64,000 bases of DNA from Kiloniellaceae bacterium (GTDB lineage Bacteria; Pseudomonadota; Alphaproteobacteria; Kiloniellales; J153). The position numbers and the translations under genes were made by a program. Within the stretch, counting starts at the first letter, position 1. Each line of letters opens with the position of its first letter. The notes under the pieces were generated by a model. It was not told the origin of the DNA and searched no databases. It worked only from the letters and a program-made list of their open reading frames with translations. Below, one piece after another: positions 1 to 9,503 of the stretch. The stretch covers positions 1 to 64,000 of the forward strand of contig JAJFGN010000063.1 in the NCBI GenBank assembly GCA_021776115.1, given 5' to 3'.

Positions 1-114
1 CGTGACAGCGGCAAAAAAGCCAAGGTCGCCCTCACCGCCGTCATGCGAAAGCTCGTCGTCCTCGCCAACACACTGCTCAAAGAAGACCGATTGTGGGTCA
101 GTCTTCGCTCTTGA
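1..114 (+). CDS. IS110-family transposase, C-terminal fragment (cut by window edge)
   Basis: An open frame enters from the left edge and stops with TGA after 37 codons. It contains GKKAKVALTAVMRKLVVLAN, which resembles the C-terminal end of IS110/IS116-type (transposase_20) DEDD transposases, where a G-K-x-x-K-V-A-L-x-A-x-M-R-K-L-L motif is typical. The family moves by a circular intermediate. Whether the upstream part is intact cannot be seen. The frame is too short to prove activity, and the call rests on this one motif. Confidence 0.65.
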   Translation, partial: RDSGKKAKVALTAVMRKLVVLANTLLKEDRLWVSLRS

Positions 115-130
115 CACGAAACACAGATGC

Positions 131-210
131 TCACCCTCCCATCGCTGACGCGATGGGCCCCTCCCTCTCCCGCAAGAAGGGAGAGGGGAAATTCACGAAA
201 GGGGAGAGGG
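131..210. repeat. Family A palindromic repeat (partial copy)
   Basis: This stretch carries TCACCCTCCC, a small hairpin (ATCG..CGAT), then CCCTCTCCCGC and its near complement GGGAGAGGGG, and a further GGAGAGGG. The same building blocks occur at 3361-3490 and 13683-13785. It looks like a non-coding intergenic palindromic repeat lying between the transposase tail and the convergent VWA gene. It may act as a bidirectional terminator, but there is no T tract. Confidence 0.6.
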
Positions 211-224
211 CGTTAGTGTCCGCC

Positions 225-896
225 CTACCTCGCGGCCATGAGGATGCGGTCTAGGCGGTCGAAGTCGTTGAGGACGCGCCACTCGCCGCCGCCGTCTTCG
301 ACCCGGCGTTGCCAGTCTTCCAGGCGGGTCATGTATTCGCGCGGGTCGATGTTGTCGCTTAGGAGCTTGGTGACGTTGAGGGCGACGACATCGAAACCTT
401 CGAGTTGCAGCGGGATGTCGCGGACGTAGCCCTTCTTCAGATCCTCTTTGAGGTCGGAGAAGATCAGCACCGTTTTGACCCCGGGGTTCTTCTCGTTCAG
501 GTACTCGGCCGCTTGCAGGAGGCCGCCGGTGATGTCGGTGTGGCCGGCCGGTTTTACCTCTCGCACGAACTTGCCGATGGTCTCGCGGAAGCGGCGTTTC
601 TGCTGGTTGGCCTGACTGGGCCTATCGTCGAAGGTCATTTTCGCGACGATGTCCTTCTCGCTGAAGGAGCCGGTGTCGATACGCGCGACCGCGAAGGAAT
701 CGCCGGGGTCGAGTTTGGCCAGGATCGCGTTGATGAGCTGCTGCGCCTTCTGGAGCTCCTGGGTATAGGTGCCCGAGGTATCCATGAGCAGATAGATGCC
801 GCGGCCCTGCGGCGTGGGCTCCGCGCAGCCGCTCAGGCCCAGGGCCGTGGCGCCGAGGACGGCGGCCGAGAGAATCGATTTCAGGATCGGTTTCAT
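225..896 (-). CDS. VWA-domain lipoprotein
   Basis: About 223 residues. The N-terminus MKPILKSILSAAVLGATALG followed by LSGC is a lipoprotein signal with a lipobox. A von Willebrand factor A fold follows: a MIDAS-type DTSGT near residue 38, TDITGG around residue 120 and FSDLKED around residue 145 supply the three metal-binding elements. I chose the ATG at 896, not a longer upstream start, because it gives the signal peptide and overlaps the upstream gene's TGA as ATGA, which implies translational coupling. The product is likely anchored on the periplasmic side and binds a ligand or partner through a divalent metal. Function is unknown; its partner is probably the membrane protein encoded just upstream. 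Confidence 0.75.
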   Translation of the reverse strand: MKPILKSILSAAVLGATALGLSGCAEPTPQGRGIYLLMDTSGTYTQELQKAQQLINAILAKLDPGDSFAVARIDTGSFSEKDIVAKMTFDDRPSQANQQKRRFRETIGKFVREVKPAGHTDITGGLLQAAEYLNEKNPGVKTVLIFSDLKEDLKKGYVRDIPLQLEGFDVVALNVTKLLSDNIDPREYMTRLEDWQRRVEDGGGEWRVLNDFDRLDRILMAAR

Positions 897-2338
897 GATG
901 GCATCTCCCGTATCGTTGGGGCTTCGCCTTGGCGTATCTCGTTGGTGTGGCGTTGGCCGCCGAAGTGAGCGCGGACCTGGCGGTCGAACCAAAGCGGCGC
1001 GAAGATCAAGAGGTCGTAGAATTCGATCAGCATGCCGCCGTGCCTGACCGCTCCGGCGAGCAGGCGTAAGCTTGCGGCCCCGACCCGAAGCAGGCCCATG
1101 CCCAGGATCCCCAAGACCGTGCGCAGGGACTGAATGAAGGTCTCGAGCGGAATCGCGACGAAGACGAGGGCGAAGGGCAGCACAAAGCCCATGCCCATCT
1201 GCGCCGCGGTCGTGATCCAGACGAAGTCGTTGCCGAAGGCCGCACCGGCCTCGCCGCGTAACAGCGCGGTCGTGGCCAATTCGTCCTGCAGCAGGATTTC
1301 ACGCATGTAGGACAGCCCGGCCTCGACGCTGGCCAGCATGAAGAGGATACCGAAGGTGACCCAAATCATGCGCTGGCGCATCACATCGGGCAGCGCCCCG
1401 ATAACCGGGAACAGCCGCGTGATGCGCAAGGATTCCATCAGGAACAGGCCCATCGAGATTTCGACCAGGATGATCACCAGCGCCGCCACGTCGGCGGTCT
1501 TGACCCCGCCGATCAGACTGTTGCCGCCGACCATCTCGCTCATGGGGCGCGCGATCAGGTGGAAGTTAATGGCCGCGCCGCCGACCGCGATGGTGAGCAC
1601 GAAGGCCGACACGAAAAACTGAATCAGGGACGAAGAGGACAACTGGCGGACCGCGGAATCCTCCTGCTTCAGGATGCCTTCGTATTCCTCGATCTGCCGG
1701 TCGATGACCTCGGTGCGGCGGGTCAGGTTCTTGATGTTCTTGTCCAGGGTGCCGAGGAGCCGCAGCAGACTGCGCAGGCCCGGCACGATACCCTGCAATC
1801 GCTTGTGACGCTCTTTGCTCGCCTCGCGGTAAGCCTTGATCGCCTTGTCGCGTTCCTCGACCAAGGTATCGTGCACACCCTGCAGAATCGCGGTCACGAC
1901 CGGATCGCCGTTCGAGGGAATGCGCGCGACCGCGTCGACCGCCTCGACCCAGCCCGGCGGATTGGGCGGCACGTCGGCGCTCTGGCTGTAATCCTCGACG
2001 ACCTCATTGAAGGTGTCGTTCATTTTGCGATGCAGGGCCGGCGCGGTACCGAGGTCGCGGCGTACGGCGCCGTCGATGCGCTCGAACTCGCGCTCGATCA
2101 TGCGCTCGGCCGCGTCGCGTCCCGCGGCCAGCAGAACCTCGCGATTGCGCTGACGCAGCACGTCCTCGCCGTTCATCAAGGAGGCGGCCGCCACCCGCAG
2201 GGCCCGGTACAGAAGACGGGTGAAGGTCAGAATCGCCTGGTGGGCCGGTTCGCGCGCGAAATACAGCACGACCGAAAGCCCGGCGATCAAAACAAGCCAC
2301 GTCAGCGTGGCGTTCGTCAGTTGTGTCGAAAACGGCAT
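893..2338 (-). CDS. Large membrane protein with coiled-coil region, partner of VWA lipoprotein
   Basis: About 481 residues. There is one N-terminal membrane segment (residues about 12-28), then a long helical soluble region rich in Arg and Glu (about 60-240), and four to five further hydrophobic segments between about 240 and 440. I recognise no catalytic motif and no named family. The ATG at 2338 is preferred over a TTG 18 bases upstream because GTGAGG lies at good spacing before it. It overlaps the downstream VWA lipoprotein gene by four bases, so both are co-translated. A membrane scaffold or channel-like role with the VWA protein is an inference from linkage only. Confidence 0.6.
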   Translation of the reverse strand: MPFSTQLTNATLTWLVLIAGLSVVLYFAREPAHQAILTFTRLLYRALRVAAASLMNGEDVLRQRNREVLLAAGRDAAERMIEREFERIDGAVRRDLGTAPALHRKMNDTFNEVVEDYSQSADVPPNPPGWVEAVDAVARIPSNGDPVVTAILQGVHDTLVEERDKAIKAYREASKERHKRLQGIVPGLRSLLRLLGTLDKNIKNLTRRTEVIDRQIEEYEGILKQEDSAVRQLSSSSLIQFFVSAFVLTIAVGGAAINFHLIARPMSEMVGGNSLIGGVKTADVAALVIILVEISMGLFLMESLRITRLFPVIGALPDVMRQRMIWVTFGILFMLASVEAGLSYMREILLQDELATTALLRGEAGAAFGNDFVWITTAAQMGMGFVLPFALVFVAIPLETFIQSLRTVLGILGMGLLRVGAASLRLLAGAVRHGGMLIEFYDLLIFAPLWFDRQVRAHFGGQRHTNEIRQGEAPTIREMPS

Positions 2339-2673
2339 CGTGGCCTCACATCGCAATGAGCGAAACTGCGGCGCTCTTTTGGCGCCTCAGTGCCCGATGA
2401 TCGACTATAAATAATGACGAGAGATTAATTCAAAGAAGTTTGTCTAAATACAAAACAGCCCTAATAATACCACAGCTTTGTCACAGATAATCATAAATTC
2501 AACTTTGTATCTCGCAGCCCATTGTTTTCAGCGGAATTGACCGAATCCGAACCCGCGAATTTATGCCCGCATGGAAATTGACGGCGCGCGCGTGTGCGGT
2601 CTTACTTAAGAGTCTTTTACCGGGATCGGACTACAGTCTGCCCGGTTCAGCAAATTCAACGGGGGGCGAAGCC
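2339..2673. other. Divergent intergenic region, AT-rich
   Basis: No gene is seen. Between about 2400 and 2515 the sequence is clearly AT-richer than the rest of the window (for example ACTATAAATAATGACGAGAG), as expected for promoters of the divergent membrane-protein/VWA operon and the bactofilin gene. I could not assign -35/-10 boxes with certainty. Confidence 0.4.
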
Positions 2674-3099
2674 ATGTTTGGAAACGGGCAATCTCAGCAA
2701 ACGGGAACTACGAGCGCGCCTCTGATGGACCGGGCGGCGACGGCGGGGGCGCCAAAGCCGGCGAACTCGAAAATGCAGCACTCGATCATCTCGACCGATC
2801 TGACGGTCACCGGCGACATCGTGACCGCCGGCGATCTGACGGTCGAGGGCGCGGTGGACGGCAGCATCACCTGCCGCACGCTGACCCTCGGCGGCACGCC
2901 CGACATCAAAGGCGACGTCACCGCCGAGACCGTGCGCGTCTGCGGCGCGTTTTCGGGAACCATCGCGGCCAGCCAGGTGCACTTGGTCAAGTCGGCGGTC
3001 ATGAAGGGCGATATCCGCTACAAAACCCTGACCATCGACGAGGGCGCTTCCTTCGAAGGCAAGGTGGCGCGGATGAAGGGCGCGCCGACGGATTCTTGA
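2674..3099 (+). CDS. Bactofilin (polymer-forming cytoskeletal protein)
   Basis: 141 residues. After a low-complexity N-terminal tail of about 35 residues there is a bactofilin core: short repeating beta units with spaced Gly and hydrophobic residues (DLTVTGDIVTAGDLTVEGAV, then GSITCRTLTLGG, GDVTAETVRVCGAFSGTI, KGDIRYKTLTIDEGASFEGK). Bactofilins form nucleotide-independent filaments of stacked right-handed beta-helices, often at the membrane, and organise cell-wall enzymes or polar structures. The ATG at 2674 follows a GGGGGGCGAAG leader; longer upstream frames lack family similarity. No M23 peptidase partner is adjacent here. Confidence 0.88.
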   Translation: MFGNGQSQQTGTTSAPLMDRAATAGAPKPANSKMQHSIISTDLTVTGDIVTAGDLTVEGAVDGSITCRTLTLGGTPDIKGDVTAETVRVCGAFSGTIAASQVHLVKSAVMKGDIRYKTLTIDEGASFEGKVARMKGAPTDS

Positions 3100-3360
3100 C
3101 ACCGGCCGGGGTTTCACCGGTCTTACCCTCGTCCCTTGTGGGAGAGGGTGGCGCTGCCCGCTTGACCCCCCGCTCGGGCGGCCCTATGTTCCGCCCTGTT
3201 CACGGGTATCGTCAGACGCCCGGCTCCCCAAGGCGCTAGTTTCCTAGCAAAAGCTAGGCTTGGCAGAAAAGAGGGGAGCTCCGCCGGTCCGCGAGTGTCG
3301 CGCGCCGGCGTGTTTTGCGTTTTGCGGGTGCCATGAGTGAGGTCTGAGTAAAACCACAGG
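3100..3360. other. Intergenic region with half repeat and small hairpin
   Basis: No convincing gene. It holds a partial family A repeat (around 3124-3150, TTACCCTCGTCCC...GGGAGAGGGT) and a perfect 6-bp hairpin CCTAGC-AAAA-GCTAGG at 3243-3258. The hairpin has no T tract, so a terminator role is uncertain. Confidence 0.4.
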
Positions 3361-3490
3361 CCCCTCACCCTCCCGTCGCTTGGCGCGACGGGGCCCTCCC
3401 TCTCCCGCTGGGAGAGGGTAAGGACGGCGGCCCCTGATCCCTCTCCCCACGGGAGAGGGTGACGCGGCGAGAGCCGGGCCGGGTGAGGGG
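3361..3490. repeat. Family A palindromic repeat, complete inverted pair
   Basis: It begins CCCCTCACCCTCCC and ends GGGTGAGGGG, so the outer ends are inverted repeats. Inside are two hairpins of the type CCCTCTCCCGCTGGGAGAGGG and CCCTCTCCCCACGGGAGAGGG. The arrangement is that of a small non-autonomous palindromic element in front of ffh. No coding potential is seen. Confidence 0.65.
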
Positions 3491-3511
3491 GATTTGGTAA
3501 GTGGAGCGGCG

Positions 3512-4885
<1,374 letters not shown>

Positions 4886-4961
4886 GCGTAAGCATCGAAT
4901 AGCGAACGAAGAGAGCGAACACAGAACGACGAAACGAATGCTTAGGCCCCTTCAAACCGAA

Positions 4962-5037
4962 TGTCATCGCCGGGCTTGACCCGGCGATCCATGGTGCGGT
5001 CGCGCGATGGATACCCGGATCAAGTCCGGGCATGACA
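4962..5037. repeat. Family D palindromic repeat
   Basis: An imperfect palindrome: TGTCATCGCCGGGCTTGAC at the left answers GTCCGGGCATGACA at the right, with GATCCAT and ATGGATAC around the centre. Sequences of the TGTCAT-C-CCGGGCTTGACCCGG type are widespread as dispersed intergenic repeats in alphaproteobacteria (recalled knowledge, not searched). It lies between ffh and rpsP and could fold in the transcript. Confidence 0.65.
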
Positions 5038-5105
5038 AGAGAGGGGTGGAGCGACCGAGAGATAAACGAAGTAGACTAACGCCAAAAGAAGGATCGAATT
5101 AGACA

Positions 5106-5555
5106 ATGTCACTGAGAATCAGGCTGGCCCGGGGCGGCGCCAAGAAGCGGCCCTTCTATCGGATAGTGGTTGCCGATTCGCGCAGCCCGCGCGACGGCCG
5201 CTTCATCGAGAAGATCGGTTTCCACAATCCCATGGTCGCGAAGGATCATCCCGATCGCTGGCGCCTGGACGAGGAACGCGCCAAGCACTGGCTGTCGGTT
5301 GGCGCCACGCCGAGCGACCGGGTCGCCCGCTATTTCGGTCAGAACAATCTCATCGCGATGCCGAACCAGCCGCGCCAGACCACGAAGCAACTGCCCAAGG
5401 CCAAGGCCCAGAAACGTCTCGCCGCCCTGGAAGAAGCCAAGAAGGCGGCGGCCGAAGCCGCCGCGGCGCCGGCCGAGGAAGCTCCGGCTCCGGCCGAAGA
5501 AGCACCGCCTCCGGCTGAGGAAACGGCGCCCGAAGAAACGCCCGCCGAGACTTGA
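5106..5555 (+). CDS. rpsP: 30S ribosomal protein S16 with long acidic tail
   Basis: 149 residues. The first 80 or so are canonical bS16 ([39 protein letters not shown]). This is followed by a tail of about 65 residues, first Lys/Ala and then Ala/Glu/Pro ([17 protein letters not shown]). S16 stabilises the 5' domain of 16S rRNA during 30S assembly. Extended tails are common in alphaproteobacterial S16, but this one is long and very acidic. It lies between ffh and rimM as usual. Confidence 0.96.
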   Translation: MSLRIRLARGGAKKRPFYRIVVADSRSPRDGRFIEKIGFHNPMVAKDHPDRWRLDEERAKHWLSVGATPSDRVARYFGQNNLIAMPNQPRQTTKQLPKAKAQKRLAALEEAKKAAAEAAAAPAEEAPAPAEEAPPPAEETAPEETPAET

Positions 5556-5594
5556 TCCTTAGGGCTGGGCTCGAATGTCGCGGATGCGTCCGGT

Positions 5595-5693
5595 CCCCCC
5601 CACCCTACCCCTCCCCCTCCTGGGGGGAGGGGATAAAGGCGGGGCTCTCCTTCTTACGCCCTCCCCCTTGAGGGGGGAGGGCCGGGGTGGGGG
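5595..5693. repeat. Family B palindromic repeat, inverted pair
   Basis: The left part CCCCCCACCCTACCCCTCCCC with a GGGGGGAGGGG hairpin partner is mirrored by the right part CCCTCCCCCTTGAGGGGGGAG and GGGCCGGGGTGGGGG. The outer ends are therefore inverted and the whole can form a large hairpin. The same family recurs at 12968-13139. It separates rpsP from rimM in an operon that is normally tight. Confidence 0.65.
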
Positions 5694-5732
5694 TGAAGTG
5701 CCGGACTCGAGAAACGGTTCTTAGGCGCTGTC

Positions 5733-6272
5733 GTGGCTGCCGTGAACGAGCCGTCGAATCGGATCTGCCTCGGCGTGATCGCCGGCGCGCATGGGGTGCG
5801 CGGCCTGGTGAAGATCAAGTGCTACACCGAGGCGCCCGGGGACATTGCCGCCTATGGACCCTTGTCGGACGAGGCTGGAACGCGGCGCTTCGAGATCGCG
5901 GTCAAGGGGATGGCCAAGGGGGCGGTCCTGGCGGGGATTGCCGGGATCGACGACCGGGACGCGGCCCAGGCCCTGAAGGGGACCCGGCTCTATGTGGACC
6001 GCGCGGCCTTGCCCGCGCCGAGCGAAGAGGAGACCTACTACCACGCCGATCTGGTTGGGCTGGTGGCCGAGGATCGGGAGGGCGGCCGCATCGGCCGGGT
6101 CGCGGCGGTCCACAACTTCGGTGCCGGCGATTTGCTGGAGATAGAGCGCGACGATGGCGGCCCCGAAGATTTGGTGCCCTTCACCAAGGCGGCGGTACCG
6201 GAGGTAGACCTCGACGCTGGGCGCCTGGTGATCGAACCGCCGGTAGAGGGCGCGGAGGAGACGGATGGGTGA
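5733..6272 (+). CDS. rimM: 16S rRNA processing protein RimM
   Basis: 179 residues. RimM helps mature the 30S head and binds S19. The N-terminal barrel begins [20 protein letters not shown], with the family's G-x-I-x-x-x-H-G-x-x-G pattern. The C-terminal PRC-type barrel starts near [13 protein letters not shown] and includes GAGDLLEIE. The start is a GTG at 5733; another GTG at 5742 is possible because no strong ribosome-binding site decides it. The last eight bases overlap trmD. Confidence 0.93.
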   Translation: MAAVNEPSNRICLGVIAGAHGVRGLVKIKCYTEAPGDIAAYGPLSDEAGTRRFEIAVKGMAKGAVLAGIAGIDDRDAAQALKGTRLYVDRAALPAPSEEETYYHADLVGLVAEDREGGRIGRVAAVHNFGAGDLLEIERDDGGPEDLVPFTKAAVPEVDLDAGRLVIEPPVEGAEETDG

Positions 6273-7002
6273 GGCGGCAAGATCGCCCTGGACGGCGCGG
6301 GTTTTGACCTTGTTTCCGGAGATGTTTCCCGGATTCCTGGGGCTCAGCCTGGCCGGAAAGGCGCTGGAAAACGGGATTTGGGCGCTCGATGTTCTGGACA
6401 TCCGGGATTTTGCGCGCGATAAACACCGCTCCGTCGACGATGCGCCCTTCGGGGGCGGGGCCGGGATGGTTATGCGGCCCGATGTCCTGGACGCGGCGCT
6501 CGAGGGAGCGCGCGGGCAGGGCGGTCAGTTGGCGGGCCCGGTGGTTTATCTTTCGCCGCGTGGCCGTCTGTTGGATCAGGCCCGGGTGCGGGACTTGGCG
6601 GCGGGACCGGGGATAACCTTGCTGTGCGGACGCTACGAAGGCGTCGATCAGCGGGTCTTGGAGGCGCACGAGGTGGCCGAGGTCAGCATCGGCGACTATG
6701 TGCTTTCCGGGGGTGAGCCGGCGGCGCTGGCTCTGCTCGACGCCGTGGTGCGTATCTTGCCTGGGGTCATGGGCAACGAGGCCAGCCCGGCGGAGGAGTC
6801 GTTTGAACGGGGATTATTGGAATATCCCCACTACACGCGGCCGGCCGATTGGTGCGGCCGCCTGGTGCCGGAGGTCCTGCTCTCCGGTCACCACGACAAG
6901 ATCCGCCGGTGGCGGAGGACGCAGGCGGAACAAGTCACGCGGGAGCGCCGGCCCGATCTTTGGGCGCGCCACTCCCGGGCACAAGATGAAGGCGAAGGAT
7001 AA
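6265..7002 (+). CDS. trmD: tRNA (guanine-37-N1)-methyltransferase TrmD
   Basis: 245 residues. It methylates G37 of tRNAs reading CNN/CGG codons with S-adenosylmethionine, preventing +1 frameshifts. Trefoil-knot SPOUT signatures are present: [13 protein letters not shown] at the N-terminus, [13 protein letters not shown], the AdoMet-binding [12 protein letters not shown] and [16 protein letters not shown], and [14 protein letters not shown]. Length is normal. The gene overlaps rimM and ends five bases before rplS. Confidence 0.97.
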   Translation: MGEAARSPWTARVLTLFPEMFPGFLGLSLAGKALENGIWALDVLDIRDFARDKHRSVDDAPFGGGAGMVMRPDVLDAALEGARGQGGQLAGPVVYLSPRGRLLDQARVRDLAAGPGITLLCGRYEGVDQRVLEAHEVAEVSIGDYVLSGGEPAALALLDAVVRILPGVMGNEASPAEESFERGLLEYPHYTRPADWCGRLVPEVLLSGHHDKIRRWRRTQAEQVTRERRPDLWARHSRAQDEGEG

Positions 7003-7007
7003 AGACC

Positions 7008-7499
7008 ATGAATACGATCGAGCGGCTCGATCAAGAGCAGATCGCGAAACTGACCGCGGGCAAGACGCTTCCAGAATTCGCGCCCGGCGATACCGTCAAG
7101 GTCAACGTCAAGGTGGTCGAGGGGACGCGCGAGCGTATCCAAGCGTACGAAGGCGTATGCATCGCGCGTAAGAGCCGAGGCATCAATTCCTCTTTCACGG
7201 TACGCAAGATTTCCTACAACGAGGGGGTTGAGCGTATCTTCCCGCTGTACTCCCCGATGATCGAATCGGTTGAGCTGGTCCGCCGGGGCGATGTGCGCCG
7301 GGCCAAGCTCTACTATCTGCGCGGCCGGCGTGGAAAGTCCGCGCGGATCGCGGAGAAAACCACCGGCGCCGCCGGCAAGGCCGCAAGCGCTGAGCGGATC
7401 GAAGCCTCCGCAGCCAAGGCCAAGGCCTCTAAGGAGGTCAAGGCCGCGAAGGCGGCCAAGGCAGAAAAGGCGGCCGTGGCCAAGGCCGCGCAGGGTTAA
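7008..7499 (+). CDS. rplS: 50S ribosomal protein L19 with long basic tail
   Basis: 163 residues. The first 115 or so are canonical bL19 ([67 protein letters not shown]). The protein sits at the 30S/50S interface. A tail of about 45 residues made almost only of Ala and Lys follows ([17 protein letters not shown]). It is the last gene of the translation block and lies seven bases before leuC. Confidence 0.96.
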   Translation: MNTIERLDQEQIAKLTAGKTLPEFAPGDTVKVNVKVVEGTRERIQAYEGVCIARKSRGINSSFTVRKISYNEGVERIFPLYSPMIESVELVRRGDVRRAKLYYLRGRRGKSARIAEKTTGAAGKAASAERIEASAAKAKASKEVKAAKAAKAEKAAVAKAAQG

Positions 7500-7506
7500 T
7501 GCCCTT

Positions 7507-8913
7507 ATGTCTGCGCCGCGCACGCTTTTCGACAAGATCTGGGATAGCCACGTCGTCAGCCGCCAGGACGACGGCACCTGCTTGATCTATATCGACCGTC
7601 ACCTGGTGCACGAGGTGACCAGCCCTCAAGCCTTCGAGGGCCTGCGCCTGAGCGGACGCAAACCGCGCCGTCCGGATGCGGCGCTGGCGGTCGCCGACCA
7701 CAACGTGCCGACGACCGACCGCTCGCGCGGTATCGACGACGAAGAAAGCCGCATCCAGGTCGAAACGCTGGCCAAGAATTGCGCCGACTTTGGCATTCCC
7801 TACTATGACGTGGACGATGTGCGTCAGGGCATTGTCCATATCATTGGGCCGGAACAGGGCTTCACCTTGCCCGGCATGACCATCGTGTGCGGCGATTCCC
7901 ATACCTCGACCCATGGCGCCTTCGGAGCGCTGGCCTTCGGTATCGGGACCAGCGAGGTGGAGCATGTGCTGGCCACCCAAACGCTGATTCAAAAGCCGGC
8001 CAAGAACATGCGCATCACGGTCGAAGGCCAGGCGCCGCTGGGCGTGACCGCCAAGGACCTGATCCTGGCCATCATCGCCAAGCTGGGCACCGCCGGGGGC
8101 ACCGGGCATGTCGTCGAATACGCGGGCGAGGCGATCCGGGCGCTGTCCATGGAAGGGCGCATGACGGTGTGCAACATGTCGATCGAGGCCGGCGCCCGCG
8201 CCGGTCTGATCGCGCCGGACCAGACCACTTTCGACTACGTCATGGGCCGGCCGCTGGCGCCCAAGGCCGGGCAGTGGGAATCCGCGCTTGCCTATTGGAA
8301 GACCCTGCCGTCGGACCCCGGCGCCACTTACGACACCGAGGTCACGCTGAACGCCGCCGAGATCGAGCCGCAGGTCACCTGGGGCACCAGCCCCGAGGAT
8401 GTGGCGCCGATCAGCGGCCGGGTGCCCGATCCCGCCTCGGCCCGCGACGAGGGCAAGCGCGCCGCCATGCAGCGGTCGCTGGAATACATGGACCTGAACG
8501 CGGGGATGGCGGTCCAGGACATCAAGGTCGACAAGGTCTTCATCGGCTCCTGCACCAATGGCCGGATCGAAGACCTGCGCCAGGTCGCGACGCTGGCCAA
8601 GGGCCGCAAGGTCGCGCCCGGCGTGCATGCGATGATCGTGCCCGGCTCCGGCCTGGTGAAGAACCAGGCCGAGGAAGAAGGTCTGGACAAGATTTTCATC
8701 GAGGCCGGTTTCGATTGGCGCGAGCCGGGCTGTTCCATGTGCCTGGCCATGAACGCCGACAAGCTGCAACCGGGCGAACGCTGCGCCTCGACCTCGAACC
8801 GCAATTTCGAGGGCCGCCAGGGCCGCGGCGGGCGCACCCACCTGGTCAGCCCCGGCATGGCCGCCGCCGCCGCCATCGCCGGCCACCTCGCCGACGTGCG
8901 GGATTTGGGGTGA
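7507..8913 (+). CDS. leuC: 3-isopropylmalate dehydratase large subunit LeuC
   Basis: 468 residues. With LeuD it isomerises 2- to 3-isopropylmalate in leucine synthesis, using a [4Fe-4S] cluster. Aconitase-type motifs are clear: [20 protein letters not shown] near residue 128, [11 protein letters not shown] with Cys349, and [10 protein letters not shown] with Cys409 and Cys412, the three cluster ligands. The ATG at 7507 gives the standard N-terminus [16 protein letters not shown]; longer upstream frames run through rplS. leuD is displaced nearly 600 bases downstream by an insertion with a GIY-YIG gene. Confidence 0.97.
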   Translation: MSAPRTLFDKIWDSHVVSRQDDGTCLIYIDRHLVHEVTSPQAFEGLRLSGRKPRRPDAALAVADHNVPTTDRSRGIDDEESRIQVETLAKNCADFGIPYYDVDDVRQGIVHIIGPEQGFTLPGMTIVCGDSHTSTHGAFGALAFGIGTSEVEHVLATQTLIQKPAKNMRITVEGQAPLGVTAKDLILAIIAKLGTAGGTGHVVEYAGEAIRALSMEGRMTVCNMSIEAGARAGLIAPDQTTFDYVMGRPLAPKAGQWESALAYWKTLPSDPGATYDTEVTLNAAEIEPQVTWGTSPEDVAPISGRVPDPASARDEGKRAAMQRSLEYMDLNAGMAVQDIKVDKVFIGSCTNGRIEDLRQVATLAKGRKVAPGVHAMIVPGSGLVKNQAEEEGLDKIFIEAGFDWREPGCSMCLAMNADKLQPGERCASTSNRNFEGRQGRGGRTHLVSPGMAAAAAIAGHLADVRDLG

Positions 8914-8939
8914 CGAAAGTGTGTGTTGTAAGTGTTGCC

Positions 8940-8980
8940 CGTCATCCCGGAAATCGCATGGCGATTATCCGGGATCTTCG
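8940..8980 (+). repeat. Family C palindrome R1 (left flank of GIY-YIG gene)
   Basis: 41 bases: CGTCATCCCGGAAATCGC, loop ATG, then GCGATTATCCGGGATCTTCG. The arms pair over about 14 bases. The next 20 bases (GGTGGGACGAGGTGCGGGCA) also match the 20 bases after R3 in 16 positions. R1 and R2 (9318-9358) are inverted copies on either side of the GIY-YIG gene. Confidence 0.8.
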
Positions 8981-9019
8981 GGTGGGACGAGGTGCGGGCA
9001 AAACAAAGTTGCACGCGGA

Positions 9020-9316
9020 ATGGAGCCGCCGTTTTATATTTACATCCTAGCGAGCAAGCCGCGAGGCGCGCTTTATATCGGTGTGACCAACAACTTGGTT
9101 CGCCGTGTTTGGGAACATAGGGAGGGAGTCGCACAGAGCCATACGAAGCGGTATTGGATCAAGCAACTCGTCTATTTCGAGGCACACTCGACAGCAGAGG
9201 CTGCCATCGTCAGGGAAAAGAAATTGAAGCGCCGGCGCCGAGCCTGGAAAGACGATTTGATCGAAGCCGGCAACCGCGATTGGCGCGATCTCTACGGCGA
9301 TATCGCCAAGCCCTGA
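9020..9316 (+). CDS. Small GIY-YIG endonuclease-family protein
   Basis: 98 residues. The GIY-YIG core is seen as YIYILASK...LYIGVTNNLVRR, followed by EHREG and a later R-E-K-K-L-K-R segment holding the conserved Glu. This is the short stand-alone (UPF0213/YhbQ-like) type, which may nick or bind branched DNA. The ATG at 9020 gives the family N-terminus and follows CGCGGA. The gene lies between leuC and leuD, framed by inverted palindromes R1 and R2; its stop is one base before R2. Such genes are often multicopy in alphaproteobacteria (recalled, not checked here). A role in spreading the palindromes is a hypothesis. Confidence 0.88.
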   Translation: MEPPFYIYILASKPRGALYIGVTNNLVRRVWEHREGVAQSHTKRYWIKQLVYFEAHSTAEAAIVREKKLKRRRRAWKDDLIEAGNRDWRDLYGDIAKP

Positions 9317-9317
9317 G

Positions 9318-9358
9318 CGAAGATCCCGGATAACCGCTGCGCGGTTTCCGGGATGACG
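9318..9358 (-). repeat. Family C palindrome R2 (right flank of GIY-YIG gene, inverted)
   Basis: Read on the minus strand this is CGTCATCCCGGAAACCGC, loop GCA, GCGGTTATCCGGGATCTTCG. It equals R1 except for the loop and one changed base pair per arm (AATCGC/GCGATT against AACCGC/GCGGTT). The change is compensatory, so the hairpin is kept. Orientation is opposite to R1. Confidence 0.8.
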
Positions 9359-9380
9359 AGCGAGAGGTTGTATGCACCGA

Positions 9381-9420
9381 GTGTCATCCCGGCCGAGCGG
9401 AGCGAGAGCCGGGATCTTCG
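9381..9420 (+). repeat. Family C palindrome R3, alternative loop type
   Basis: It has the same ends as R1 (TGTCATCCCGG ... CCGGGATCTTCG) but a different inner part, CCGAGCGGAGCGAGAG. It has the same orientation as R1 and is followed by a related 20-base tail. It lies in the leuD leader. Confidence 0.7.
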
Positions 9421-9503
9421 GGCGGAACGAGGTACAGGCACCGCCATCCGGCACGAATGTGCGGCGCACACAAGGCCTAGGACGGTTTGGGAGGAAATCG
9501 AAG

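Noticed and set aside
7438..8886. 482-codon minus-strand frame opposite leuC
   Set aside because: Shadow of leuC, which has all three cluster cysteines and family motifs.
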